Shown here piece after piece: positions 1-6,816 of a stretch of DNA of 12,659 nucleotides. The notes under the pieces were generated by a model. That model saw only the letters and a list, made by a program, of their open reading frames with translations. It had not been told where the DNA came from and ran no database searches. A program made the translations under genes and the position numbers. The stretch is from contig JAHDII010000030.1 in assembly GCA_020630895.1 (NCBI GenBank), forward strand, positions 5,733 to 18,391, in the 5' to 3' direction. How positions within the stretch are numbered: the stretch's first letter is position 1; every line of letters starts with the position of its first letter. The DNA is from Saprospiraceae bacterium (GTDB lineage: Bacteria; Bacteroidota; Bacteroidia; Chitinophagales; Saprospiraceae).

Positions 1-51
1 TTAAGCACTAGATCCTAAGTCTAGCATGTCTACCAATTCCATCATACCCGC
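1..51 (-). tRNA. tRNA-Leu (anticodon UAG), 5' part only
   Basis: Read on the minus strand, the 5' end at position 51 begins GCGGGTA (acceptor strand), then TG and a D-arm containing GAATTGGTAGA, as in bacterial leucine tRNAs. The anticodon stem is CTAGA/TCTAG around the loop CTTAGGA, which places anticodon TAG at plus positions 15-17, reading CUA and other CUN codons. The sequence then enters what should be the long variable arm (TGCTTAA), and the window ends. The variable arm, T-arm and 3' acceptor are outside the window, so the gene is cut by the window edge and not visibly broken. A promoter-like element lies 27 bases upstream. Confidence 0.9.
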
Positions 52-78
52 AAAATTGGTTTTTCGCATTAGCGGACG

Positions 79-86
79 CAAAGATA
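79..86 (-). promoter_or_regulatory. Bacteroidota -7 promoter element for the tRNA
   Basis: The minus strand reads TATCTTTG here, a full match to the Bacteroidota sigma-ABfr -7 consensus TAnnTTTG. It ends 27 bases before the tRNA 5' end, a reasonable distance for a tRNA leader. No convincing -33 TTG/TTTG is visible about 20 bases further upstream. Confidence 0.6.
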
Positions 87-270
87 TGTTCTTTTACTGA
101 AATAAACATAAATTAATGTAGAAAAATTCATTGTACTACAAATTACTACTTATTTTTAAAAGCAAAAAAACAATATTTTGCATCTTACTATTTTTTTTTA
201 TATCTTCAATAGAAGAAAAACCATCATTACATATAGAATTAACATCAAAACAATAAAACATATTTAATTT
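87..270 (+). promoter_or_regulatory. Leader region of the RSH gene with weak promoter candidate
   Basis: This AT-rich spacer separates the divergent tRNA and RSH genes and has no coding potential that I see. The best promoter candidate is TTTTG at 176-180 followed, after 20 bases, by TATCTTCA at 201-208. That approximates the Bacteroidota pattern TTG-N19/20-TAnnTTTG with two mismatches in the -7 box. A run of nine T at 191-199 lies between the two boxes. No Shine-Dalgarno precedes the ATG at 271; the last bases are A/T-rich, as usual in this phylum. Confidence 0.3.
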
Positions 271-2484
271 ATGACATCAGTCCCTCCCAATACAGAAGAA
301 GAAAAGAAACTTATAACACGAGCTTATAGGAGGTTACTTCGTTCTATCAAAGTAAAGCTCAATAATGAAGACAAAGAAAATATTCGTAAGGCTTATGAAT
401 TAGCTGTTTCAGCTCATCAGAAACAAAGAAGAAAAACTGGAGAGCCTTATATTTTGCATCCTATTGAAGTGGCTCAAATTTGTGTTAAAGAAATTGGCTT
501 AGGTCCTACAGCTATTATTAGTGCTTTATTGCATGATGTTGTTGAAGATACAGAAGTTACCCTTAAATATATCACTGAAGAATTTGGAGGTAAAATATCA
601 ATGATTGTAGATGGTTTAACCAAATTTAAAGATTTAGATACTTTAAGTCCTCAGGCAGAAAACTTTAGAAAAGTACTTAGTACAATGTCTAAAGATGTTC
701 GAGTGATATTAATTAAAATGGCAGATAGACTTCATAATATGAGGACTTTGGGAGCTATGCCTGCTCATAAACAACTGAAAATTGCTTCTGAAACCAATTA
801 TATTTATGCTCCTTTAGCACATCGTTTAGGTTTGTATAATGTTAAAACAGAATTTCAGGATTTGTGTATGAAAATATTAAAACCTGATGATTATCATTTT
901 GTGGCAAATAAACTAAGAGAAACTAAAACCAGCAGAAATCAATATATTAATGAATTTATCAAGCCTTTAGAACATAAATTAAATGCCATTGGGGCTCCTT
1001 ATCGAATTTTTGGACGACCTAAATCTATATCTTCTATTTGGAATAAAATAAAAACTAAAGATGTTGATTTTGAAGAAATTTATGACTTATTTGCTATTCG
1101 AATTATTGTAGATGTTCCACTTCATCACGAAAAAAGTGTTTGTTGGCAAATTTATACTGTAGTTACTGAAACCAATCGTCCTATTCCTGAACGATTAAAA
1201 GACTGGATTACTACGCCTAAAGCTAATGGCTATGAATCTTTGCATACTACTGTTGTAGGTCCTAGAGGTCGTTTTGTAGAAGTTCAGATTAGGAGTGAAC
1301 GAATGCATGAAATTGCAGAAAAAGGTTTTGCTGCTCACTGGAAATATAAAGGGGTTAAACAAGGTAATTTTGATGTTTTTTCTACATGGTTAGATAATGT
1401 TAGAGAAATGTTGGATAATCCTGGTAATGATGCTATAGAATTTATACAAGATTTCAAGACCAATTTATTTAATGAAGAAATTTATGTTTTTACTCCTAAA
1501 GGAGATATGAAAATATTACCTGAAGGAGCAACGGCTTTAGATTTTGCTTTTTCTATTCATTCTGAAGTAGGTTATAGATGCAAAGCTATAAAGGTCAATA
1601 ATGTATTAGTTCCTTTAGGGCATAAACTCAAAAGTTCTGATCAAGTATCAGTTGAAACGAGTAAAAGTCAAAAGCCTAATGAAAGTTGGCTCAACTATGT
1701 CGTAACAGGTAGAGCTAGGGCTAAAATACGTTCTTCAATGAAGGAGGAACGGCGTAAAAAAGGAGAATTAGGAAAAGAAACATTAATGCGAAAATTAAAA
1801 AGCATTAAAGCAGATTTTGAACTTAATGTAGATATGTTAGTCATCTTTTTCGGTTATCAATCTCGACCTGATTTATATTATGCTATTTTTAAAGAAGAAC
1901 TCAATATTCAAAAAGAACTCAAACAGTTTTCTGTTGAAGGTGGACGATTAAGCTTTATTAAAGATAAAGAAGCTGAAATAGAGAATAAAGCAAAAAAAAC
2001 ACCTACAAAAGGGCGAAGAAACTTTACAGGAAAACCTAAATTAACTATTGATGATCAACCTGCTGAACAATTTAAACATTCTTTAGCTTCTTGTTGTCTT
2101 CCTGTTTTAGGAGATCCTGTTTTTGCTTATGTAACTTCTCAAGGAGAAGTAAAGATTCATAGAAATACTTGTCCTAATGCTGAACATCTTATGGCAAATT
2201 TTGCCTATCGAATGATGAAAGCAGAATGGGTTGATTCTGAAAATACCAATTTTATTACTCATTTATTAATTACAGGGATTGATGGTAGAGGAGTGGCTCA
2301 AAAAGTTACAGGAGTCATTACTAATGATTTACAATTAGATATGCGTTCTATCTCTATGGATGGAAATCAAGGCTTTTTTCAAGGAAGAATAGGAATTGTT
2401 GTTAAAAATAAAGATCAACTTCATCAAACTATAAAAACCTTAAAAGCTATGGATGGTGTACATTCTGTAATTAGAGAGGGGTAA
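271..2484 (+). CDS. Bifunctional (p)ppGpp synthetase/hydrolase, RelA/SpoT homologue
   Basis: This 737-aa long-form RSH enzyme makes and degrades (p)ppGpp, the stringent-response alarmone. Domains in order are an HD hydrolase (about residues 40-200) with H63, HD 88-89, ED 92-93 and N156 all present. Next is a synthetase domain (about 240-360) with GRPKS at 248-252, D272 in YDLFAIRII, NGYESLHTTV at 319-328 and the putative catalytic E337 in EVQIR. A TGS domain (about 403-465), a helical/zinc-finger region with ASCC 606-609 and HRNTC 630-634, and a C-terminal ACT domain (about 662-735) follow. The synthetase carries RLKD at 308-311, the RXKD signature of bifunctional Rel/SpoT enzymes and not the EXDD of RelA-only enzymes. 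Since both active sites look intact, it is probably the main or only long RSH of the cell (inference). The ATG at 271 fits the family's N-terminal length. purA lies 120 bp downstream in the same direction. Confidence 0.96.
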   Translation: MTSVPPNTEEEKKLITRAYRRLLRSIKVKLNNEDKENIRKAYELAVSAHQKQRRKTGEPYILHPIEVAQICVKEIGLGPTAIISALLHDVVEDTEVTLKYITEEFGGKISMIVDGLTKFKDLDTLSPQAENFRKVLSTMSKDVRVILIKMADRLHNMRTLGAMPAHKQLKIASETNYIYAPLAHRLGLYNVKTEFQDLCMKILKPDDYHFVANKLRETKTSRNQYINEFIKPLEHKLNAIGAPYRIFGRPKSISSIWNKIKTKDVDFEEIYDLFAIRIIVDVPLHHEKSVCWQIYTVVTETNRPIPERLKDWITTPKANGYESLHTTVVGPRGRFVEVQIRSERMHEIAEKGFAAHWKYKGVKQGNFDVFSTWLDNVREMLDNPGNDAIEFIQDFKTNLFNEEIYVFTPKGDMKILPEGATALDFAFSIHSEVGYRCKAIKVNNVLVPLGHKLKSSDQVSVETSKSQKPNESWLNYVVTGRARAKIRSSMKEERRKKGELGKETLMRKLKSIKADFELNVDMLVIFFGYQSRPDLYYAIFKEELNIQKELKQFSVEGGRLSFIKDKEAEIENKAKKTPTKGRRNFTGKPKLTIDDQPAEQFKHSLASCCLPVLGDPVFAYVTSQGEVKIHRNTCPNAEHLMANFAYRMMKAEWVDSENTNFITHLLITGIDGRGVAQKVTGVITNDLQLDMRSISMDGNQGFFQGRIGIVVKNKDQLHQTIKTLKAMDGVHSVIREG

Positions 2485-2490
2485 CTCCTC
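2476..2490 (+). terminator. Small hairpin spanning the RSH stop codon
   Basis: GAGGGG (2476-2481) pairs with CTCCTC (2485-2490), five Watson-Crick pairs plus one G-U. The three-base loop, TAA, is the stop codon itself. The stem is unusually GC-rich for this region. No U-tract follows, so it is a weak terminator candidate and could instead be an RNA 3'-end or attenuating structure, or chance. Confidence 0.3.
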
Positions 2491-2556
2491 ATCCTCAATA
2501 TTTCTTTCATTTTAAATATTATTCAAATAAGTATAATATGCATTGTTCTATTTTGC

Positions 2557-2564
2557 TATCTTTG
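2557..2564 (+). promoter_or_regulatory. Bacteroidota -7 promoter element for purA
   Basis: TATCTTTG is a full match to TAnnTTTG and ends 40 bases before the purA ATG, which suggests purA can be transcribed independently of the upstream RSH gene. The nearest upstream TTG (2543-2545) is only 11 bases away, too close for a normal -33 element, so only the -7 box is supported. Confidence 0.6.
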
Positions 2565-2604
2565 CAGCTTTAAAATCAATTGAAAGAATAAATATAAACA
2601 TAAG

Positions 2605-3879
2605 ATGAATATTGATGTAATATTAGGTTTACAATGGGGAGATGAGGGTAAAGGAAAAATCGTGGATTATTTAGCAGATAGATATGATATGGTAGCACGT
2701 TTTCAAGGAGGTCCTAATGCTGGGCATACTCTTGTTTTTGATGATAAAAAGTATGTGCTTCATACCATTCCTTCTGGAATTTTTAGAAAAAATTTAGTGA
2801 ACTTAATAGGAAATGGTGTTGTAATTGATCCCATAACATTTGAAAAAGAATTAATCAATTTACAAAATGCAAGTGTAGATTATTCTAATCGTTTATTTTT
2901 ATCACAAAAAGCACATTTAATCTTACCTACACACCGTTTATTAGATGCTGCCAATGAAGCTGCTAAGGGAAAAAGTAAAATTGGTTCTACTTTAAGAGGA
3001 ATTGGTCCTACATATATGGATCGTACAGGAAGAAATAGTTTAAGAGTTGGTGATATTCATAAAGATGATTTTATAGAGAGGTATGAAAAATTAAAACAAA
3101 AACATATTGCTATTTTAACTTCTTTGCCCCAAGTAGATTTTGATTTAAAAGGTGAAGAAAAAAAATGGATGGATAGCCTCAAAACCTTAAGAGGAATTCC
3201 TCAAGTGAATAGTGAATATTTTGTGAATAGAGCGATTCGTAATGGGCAAAGAATTTTAGCAGAAGGGGCTCAAGGTTCTATGCTTGATGTTGATTTTGGA
3301 ACCTATCCTTATGTGACTTCTTCTAATACCATTACTGCTGGAGTTTGTATTGGTTTAGGTGTTTCTCCAGATAAGATTGGTGAAGTTATTGGTATTACAA
3401 AAGCCTATTGTACTCGTGTTGGAGGAGGCCCTTTTCCTACTGAACTTTTTGATGCCACGGGAGAAAAACTAAGAAAAGAAGGGCATGAGTTTGGAGCGAC
3501 TACAGGAAGACCTCGAAGATGTGGATGGATAGATTTGCCTCAATTAAAATATACCATTATGCTTAATGGTGTAACTCAATTGGTTCTTACTAAAATTGAT
3601 GTTTTAAATTCTTTTGATGAAGTTGAAGTGGCTACATCTTATCAAATTAATGGTGAAACTACAGAGGAAGTTCCTTATGAAATTACAGATGAATTACAAC
3701 CTAATTATATAAGTCACAAAGGTTGGAATCAATCTCTTGAAGGAATAAAAATATTTAATCAACTACCTGATACGGCTCAAAAATATATCAGTGAATTAGA
3801 AAAAGAATTGCAAGTTCCTATTACTATGATTTCTACAGGACCAGATAGAAAAGAATTAATTTCTCGTACTGTAATTTAA
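2605..3879 (+). CDS. purA: Adenylosuccinate synthase
   Basis: PurA joins IMP and aspartate using GTP to give adenylosuccinate, the first committed step from IMP to AMP, in the cytoplasm. The 424-aa length is normal. The N-terminal GLQWGDEGKGK (8-18) contains the catalytic D13 and the GTP-binding loop. H41 follows in GGPNAGH (35-41), matching the E. coli catalytic histidine position. GSTLRGIGP (127-135) with R143 in DRTGR is the IMP-binding region. EGAQG (220-224), FGTYPYVTSSN (231-241), the TTGRPRRCGW loop (299-308, aspartate/GTP contacts) and LTKIDVL (328-334, guanine recognition) are all present. The protein ends in the usual TGPDR region. The ATG at 2605 gives the canonical N-terminus; there is no Shine-Dalgarno. 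It sits downstream of RSH. PurA is a known ppGpp-inhibited enzyme in E. coli, so the adjacency may be functionally meaningful (inference). Confidence 0.98.
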   Translation: MNIDVILGLQWGDEGKGKIVDYLADRYDMVARFQGGPNAGHTLVFDDKKYVLHTIPSGIFRKNLVNLIGNGVVIDPITFEKELINLQNASVDYSNRLFLSQKAHLILPTHRLLDAANEAAKGKSKIGSTLRGIGPTYMDRTGRNSLRVGDIHKDDFIERYEKLKQKHIAILTSLPQVDFDLKGEEKKWMDSLKTLRGIPQVNSEYFVNRAIRNGQRILAEGAQGSMLDVDFGTYPYVTSSNTITAGVCIGLGVSPDKIGEVIGITKAYCTRVGGGPFPTELFDATGEKLRKEGHEFGATTGRPRRCGWIDLPQLKYTIMLNGVTQLVLTKIDVLNSFDEVEVATSYQINGETTEEVPYEITDELQPNYISHKGWNQSLEGIKIFNQLPDTAQKYISELEKELQVPITMISTGPDRKELISRTVI

Positions 3880-3899
3880 TTTTATTCATTTTTATTTTG

Positions 3900-3919
3900 A
3901 ATAATCAATTATTTTTTTT
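3900..3919 (+). terminator. Weak rho-independent terminator candidate after purA
   Basis: AATAA (3900-3904) can pair with TTATT (3909-3913) over a TCAA loop, followed by a T-run (eight T at 3912-3919, two of them within the stem). It is 20 bases after the purA stop. The stem has only A-T pairs, so it is thermodynamically weak; the position and T-run are the main support. Confidence 0.3.
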
Positions 3920-3943
3920 ATCATTGTAATACACATTGATAAA

Positions 3944-3964
3944 TGTTTAAACTTTCATTAAACA
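3944..3964. repeat. Inverted repeat, 7-bp arms
   Basis: TGTTTAA (3944-3950) and TTAAACA (3958-3964) are perfect reverse complements around the 7-base spacer ACTTTCA. It could be an operator-like site or a small hairpin; in such AT-rich DNA, chance is possible. Confidence 0.35.
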
Positions 3965-4020
3965 CATTTTATAAATTTAATTATTCATTTATAAACTACA
4001 TTATATTACACCTTTAATAA

Positions 4021-4046
4021 TTATGAATATTACCTCCAATTCATAA
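4021..4046. repeat. Inverted repeat, 8-bp arms
   Basis: TTATGAAT (4021-4028) and ATTCATAA (4039-4046) are perfect reverse complements around the 10-base spacer ATTACCTCCA. The spacer contains CCTCC in an otherwise nearly GC-free stretch. Confidence 0.4.
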
Positions 4047-4090
4047 CTAAAACTTGTGTATATATAACTACAAACTATTTTACCTCAAAA

Positions 4091-4111
4091 TATTAAAATT
4101 TAATTTTAATA
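4091..4111. repeat. Perfect palindrome, 10-bp arms with 1-bp centre
   Basis: The arm TATTAAAATT (4091-4100) is mirrored exactly by its reverse complement (4102-4111) around a single T at 4101. With almost no spacer it suits a homodimeric DNA-binding protein better than an RNA hairpin. It lies about 115 bp upstream of a gene coding for a helix-turn-helix/HNH protein, so autoregulation is a possibility (inference). All bases are A/T, which raises the odds of chance. Confidence 0.45.
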
Positions 4112-4144
4112 AAGGGTAACGCTATATATAGTTTTCCTTTTATT
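4108..4144. repeat. Imperfect inverted repeat with a CTATATATAG core
   Basis: AATAAAGG (4108-4115) is nearly complementary to CCTTTTATT (4136-4144) with one bulged base. The interior holds the 10-bp palindrome CTATATATAG (4122-4131). It overlaps the right end of the perfect palindrome at 4091-4111, so the two could form alternative structures. Confidence 0.3.
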
Positions 4145-4226
4145 TCAAGTCAATAAAAACATCAATATTCATCAGAATTCAGCAAATTTATTTTAAAAAA
4201 TTAAATGAACTAATAACAAAAGGAAT

Positions 4227-4799
4227 ATGGCAAAAAAGAAAAAAGAAATAGAACTTATTAAAAGTTATTGGAATGAAAGATGGGCAAAAGTAAAAACTCC
4301 TATCCCTACAAAAAGATGTGATTATTATGTTTCTGATTTTGGTAGAGTTAAAAGTAAAAATAAAGAAACAGGAACAGAAAATTTATTAAAAGGTGGAACT
4401 TCACGAGGATTGAAACAATTTAATCTTCGTTTAGAAGGAAATAAACCGTTTGCTTTTTATGGACATAAAGAAATAGCTAGACATTTTATTGACAATCCAG
4501 GAGATAGAAAATTTGTAGGACATATAGATGGCGATAAAAATAATAATTATTACAAAAATTTAGTTTGGTTAAATTCTTTAGAATTACGTGCTTTACAAAA
4601 ATCTCATGGAGTATATGATAGAGATACAATGAGAAAAGGAAAACATGTTAAATTAACTGAAGCTAAGGTTAGATTATTAAAACAACGATTAAAAAAAGGC
4701 ACCACTAAAAGAACTATTCTAGCGAGAATGTTTGGTATTACCGAAACTCAACTCAAAAGAATTGAAAGAGGTGAAAACTGGGGCTACGTTAAAGTTTAA
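4227..4799 (+). CDS. NUMOD4/HNH homing-endonuclease-like protein with C-terminal HTH
   Basis: This 190-aa basic protein opens with a lysine-rich tail (MAKKKKE). A NUMOD4-like segment (about 14-60) follows, with the hallmark YYVSDFGRVKS at 33-43. Next is an HNH_3-type core (about 75-116): H80 in the position of the first conserved histidine, GHIDGDKNNN at 98-107 with H99 as likely catalytic base, and KNLVWL at 110-115. The C-terminus (about 139-186) resembles a homeodomain-like DNA-recognition helix-turn-helix: KLTEAKVRLLKQRLKKG, then LARMFGITETQLKRIERGENW. This domain set belongs to phage and intron-associated homing endonucleases, but no intron, intein or phage gene is nearby. The stop lies two bases before the pabB start, so the two are probably translated from one mRNA. 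It may be a domesticated DNA-binding protein or regulator, or a selfish gene lodged in the operon. The HNH core looks intact, so nuclease activity is plausible but unproven. Confidence 0.75.
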   Translation: MAKKKKEIELIKSYWNERWAKVKTPIPTKRCDYYVSDFGRVKSKNKETGTENLLKGGTSRGLKQFNLRLEGNKPFAFYGHKEIARHFIDNPGDRKFVGHIDGDKNNNYYKNLVWLNSLELRALQKSHGVYDRDTMRKGKHVKLTEAKVRLLKQRLKKGTTKRTILARMFGITETQLKRIERGENWGYVKV

Positions 4800-4801
4800 A
4801 G

Positions 4802-6103
4802 TTGTCTGCAAATAAAAAAATATTAAAATCTACTTTTTTTCTTGGGAATAAAATTGAGGCATTTAAATTAAAATTACCTCATTGGTTATTACATTTTAAA
4901 TACGGTTGTATTTTAGATAGTAATCAACATAAAAATTCTCTAGATTATATTGTTGCCGTTTCTGATCAAAAAGAATTTATTATTTCTCCTGAAAATAAAA
5001 ATTCTTTTGAAGAATTAAAAAAATATGTAGATCGCAATTCTTATTGGAAATTTGGTTTTTTATCTTACGATTTAAAAAATCAAATTGAACAATTAGATTC
5101 TAAACATTTTGATGGTATCAAAATGCCTTTATTACATTTTTTTTCTCCTCAAATATTAATACAAATTAAAAATGAAACTATTGAAATAGAATGTTCTGTT
5201 TTTAATCCTCAAAAGATATTAGATAGTATTTGGGATACTGAAGAAATAGGAAATTCTTTTTGTTCGGGATCTCAAAAAATAAATGCTAGAGAAACGGAAA
5301 AAGAATATAAAGAAAAAATAAAAAAAATAAAAAATCATATTATTGAAGGAGATATTTATGAAATGAATTATTGTACAGAATTTTATATGAATTCTTGTTA
5401 TATTTCTCCTGCTGCATTATTTTCCAATTTAAATACAATTGCAAAAGCTCCTTTTACTTCTTTTTATAAGTATGATGATAAATATTTAATTTGTGGAAGT
5501 CCTGAACGATTTTTAAAAAAAGAAAATCAAAAATTAATTTCTCAACCTATAAAAGGAACTGCCCCTAGAGGAAAAAATAAAAAAGAAGATTTAATACATA
5601 AAAATAATTTATTTCATAGTGAAAAAGATCGAGCAGAAAATGTTATGATTGTAGATTTAGTTAGAAACGATTTAGCTAAAACTTGTAAATCAGGAACAGT
5701 AAACGTTGATGAATTATTTGGTATTTATGGCTTTGAACAAGTATGGCAAATGATTTCTACAATTAGTGGTACACTTCAAGATGATATTCATTTTATAGAT
5801 GCTATAAAAAATGCTTTTCCTATGGGTTCAATGACAGGTGCACCTAAGGTAATGGCTATGAAATTAATTGAACAATATGAAACATCAAAACGAGGTCTAT
5901 ATTCTGGTGCAGTGGGATATATTACGCCTCAAAATAATTTTGATTTTAATGTTGTTATTAGAAGTATTTTATATAATGAAGCACAACATTATTTATCTTT
6001 TCATGTAGGTGGTGCTATCGTTTATGATTCTGATCCTCAATTGGAATATCAAGAATGTTTATTAAAAGCACAATCTATGATAAAAGCTTTGGGTATTCAG
6101 TAA
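4802..6103 (+). CDS. pabB: Aminodeoxychorismate synthase component I
   Basis: PabB aminates chorismate to 4-amino-4-deoxychorismate, the precursor of p-aminobenzoate and folate, using ammonia from its glutaminase partner PabA, which is not in this window. The 433-aa protein has a divergent N-terminal half and a well-conserved chorismate-binding domain (about 165-428). PIKGT at 249-253, with K251, distinguishes PabB from anthranilate synthase TrpE, which has PIAGT. Also present are EKDRAENVMIVDLVRND (274-290), FPMGSMTGAPK (339-349) and the closing HVGGAIVYDSDP (401-412) with EYQECLLKA (415-423). The frame opens at 4793, just after a stop, and contains no ATG until residue 108, deep in the protein. 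TTG at 4802, two bases after the upstream stop, is therefore the most likely start and implies translational coupling. A PabB/TrpE dual role is possible but the PIKGT motif argues for PABA synthesis. Confidence 0.92.
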   Translation: MSANKKILKSTFFLGNKIEAFKLKLPHWLLHFKYGCILDSNQHKNSLDYIVAVSDQKEFIISPENKNSFEELKKYVDRNSYWKFGFLSYDLKNQIEQLDSKHFDGIKMPLLHFFSPQILIQIKNETIEIECSVFNPQKILDSIWDTEEIGNSFCSGSQKINARETEKEYKEKIKKIKNHIIEGDIYEMNYCTEFYMNSCYISPAALFSNLNTIAKAPFTSFYKYDDKYLICGSPERFLKKENQKLISQPIKGTAPRGKNKKEDLIHKNNLFHSEKDRAENVMIVDLVRNDLAKTCKSGTVNVDELFGIYGFEQVWQMISTISGTLQDDIHFIDAIKNAFPMGSMTGAPKVMAMKLIEQYETSKRGLYSGAVGYITPQNNFDFNVVIRSILYNEAQHYLSFHVGGAIVYDSDPQLEYQECLLKAQSMIKALGIQ

Positions 6104-6176
6104 TTCAGTGAACAGTGAACAGTAATTAGTTTATTATAATAACTGATGACTGATGACTGATAACTGATAACTGAAA
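6098..6176. repeat. Heptad-repeat inverted array between convergent genes, likely bidirectional terminator
   Basis: Five ACTG-headed units (starts 6142, 6149, 6156, 6163, 6170) repeat with an exact 7-base period (ACTGATG twice, ACTGATA twice, then ACTGAA). On the left, CAGT cores start at 6098, 6106, 6113 and 6120 in the opposite sense. CAGT pairs with ACTG every seven bases, with single A-T pairs between, over an 18-base loop (6124-6141). The result is a long, regularly mismatched hairpin. The pabB stop codon (6101-6103) lies inside the array, and the LysE-family gene ends at 6177 immediately after it. The location between two converging genes suits a terminator serving both strands, though no strong T-run follows. 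Confidence 0.65.
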
Positions 6177-6809
6177 TCAAAAACCTGTAAATCCTCTTAT
6201 AATAATCATAATACCAAAAGCCATGACGATAATACCAGAAATTCGTCCAAATGCAACCAAGTGCTTGGGTTTAAGAAATTTTCTAATTTTATCAGCAAAA
6301 TAAGCTTTTAAAAAATCAGTAAAAATAATTGTTCCTAAAATTCCTCCAAAAAAAAGTATTATTTCTTGAGTTCCGAAAGAACGCCCCATCACTCCATCTG
6401 TCATAGTAGTGAGCCAAAAAAAAATGGTAAAAGGATTAATGGTATTAATTAAAAAACCTTGAATCCATAATTTAAAAATAGACGAACTTCTTTTAGGATG
6501 ATGATGTAATGCTTGTAAAGAAATTGGTTTTTTGAAAAAAAGAATCACTCCAAAAATAAATAAAAATAGCCCTCCTATAATTCCAAATGTTATAGAAAAA
6601 GTAGCATTATCTTTTAAGGTACTAAGTTGAGAAATTCCTAAAAAAGTAAAAAGAATAAATAAAAAATCGCTAATCCAAATTCCTGTTCCTACAAAAATAC
6701 CAGAAAGCAAACCTTCTCTAATACTGGTTTGTACTAAAGCAAAAAAAATGGGTCCAATTGAAACAGCTAAAACTAGCCCTAAAAGAATTCCTTCTAAAAA
6801 TAAATTCAC
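6177..6809 (-). CDS. LysE/RhtB-family amino-acid exporter-like membrane protein
   Basis: This 210-aa inner-membrane protein has about six hydrophobic helices (roughly residues 4-27, 36-60, 70-92, 113-134, 148-168, 184-207). The first helix carries SIGPIFFALVQTSIREG (17-33), the LysE/RhtB family hallmark with the conserved GP. NTINPFTIFFW (122-132) matches the second conserved Asn-Pro motif. A histidine/lysine-rich cytoplasmic loop (HHHPKR, 102-107) lies between helices 3 and 4, typical of the family. Substrates of relatives are amino acids or their analogues; the substrate here cannot be told from sequence. The start codon is GTG: an in-frame TAA lies a few codons upstream with no ATG between, and starting at the next ATG would remove most of the protein. 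It follows the 155-aa membrane protein by only 7 bases, the last gene of the phosphohexomutase operon. Confidence 0.87.
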   Translation of the reverse strand: MNLFLEGILLGLVLAVSIGPIFFALVQTSIREGLLSGIFVGTGIWISDFLFILFTFLGISQLSTLKDNATFSITFGIIGGLFLFIFGVILFFKKPISLQALHHHPKRSSSIFKLWIQGFLINTINPFTIFFWLTTMTDGVMGRSFGTQEIILFFGGILGTIIFTDFLKAYFADKIRKFLKPKHLVAFGRISGIIVMAFGIMIIIRGFTGF

Positions 6810-6816
6810 TGATTTT

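Larger units (their letters stand above)
3880..4226. other. 347-bp AT-rich intergenic region with clustered inverted repeats
   Basis: No gene is visible in this spacer on either strand. It holds four inverted repeats in a row: 3944-3964, 4021-4046, 4091-4111 (perfect 10-bp arms) and the imperfect 4108-4144. I find no full TAnnTTTG element on the plus strand for the gene at 4227. The sequence AGGA at 4221-4224 is only two bases before that gene's ATG, too close for a normal ribosome binding site. The region could be regulatory, encode a small RNA, or be degenerated sequence. Confidence 0.5.

Noticed and set aside
4033..4037. CCTCC in a hairpin loop as an anti-Shine-Dalgarno-like regulatory RNA
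   Set aside because: Five bases are too little evidence, and no transcript or promoter is supported there.
4221..4224. AGGA as a Shine-Dalgarno for the HNH-like gene
   Set aside because: Only two bases separate it from the ATG, too short for normal pairing, and genes in this window generally lack such sites.
4227..4799. Phage or group I intron remnant around the HNH-like gene
   Set aside because: No intron core, phage structural gene, integrase or target duplication is visible, and pabB and purA on either side are complete.
4802..6103. Anthranilate synthase component I (TrpE) as identity
   Set aside because: The active-site motif is PIKGT, the aminodeoxychorismate synthase form, not PIAGT; no other trp genes are nearby.
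6098..6176. Possible CRISPR-like or VNTR array
   Set aside because: Units are 7 bases with no spacers and face opposite directions on the two sides; that is a repeat hairpin, not a CRISPR array.
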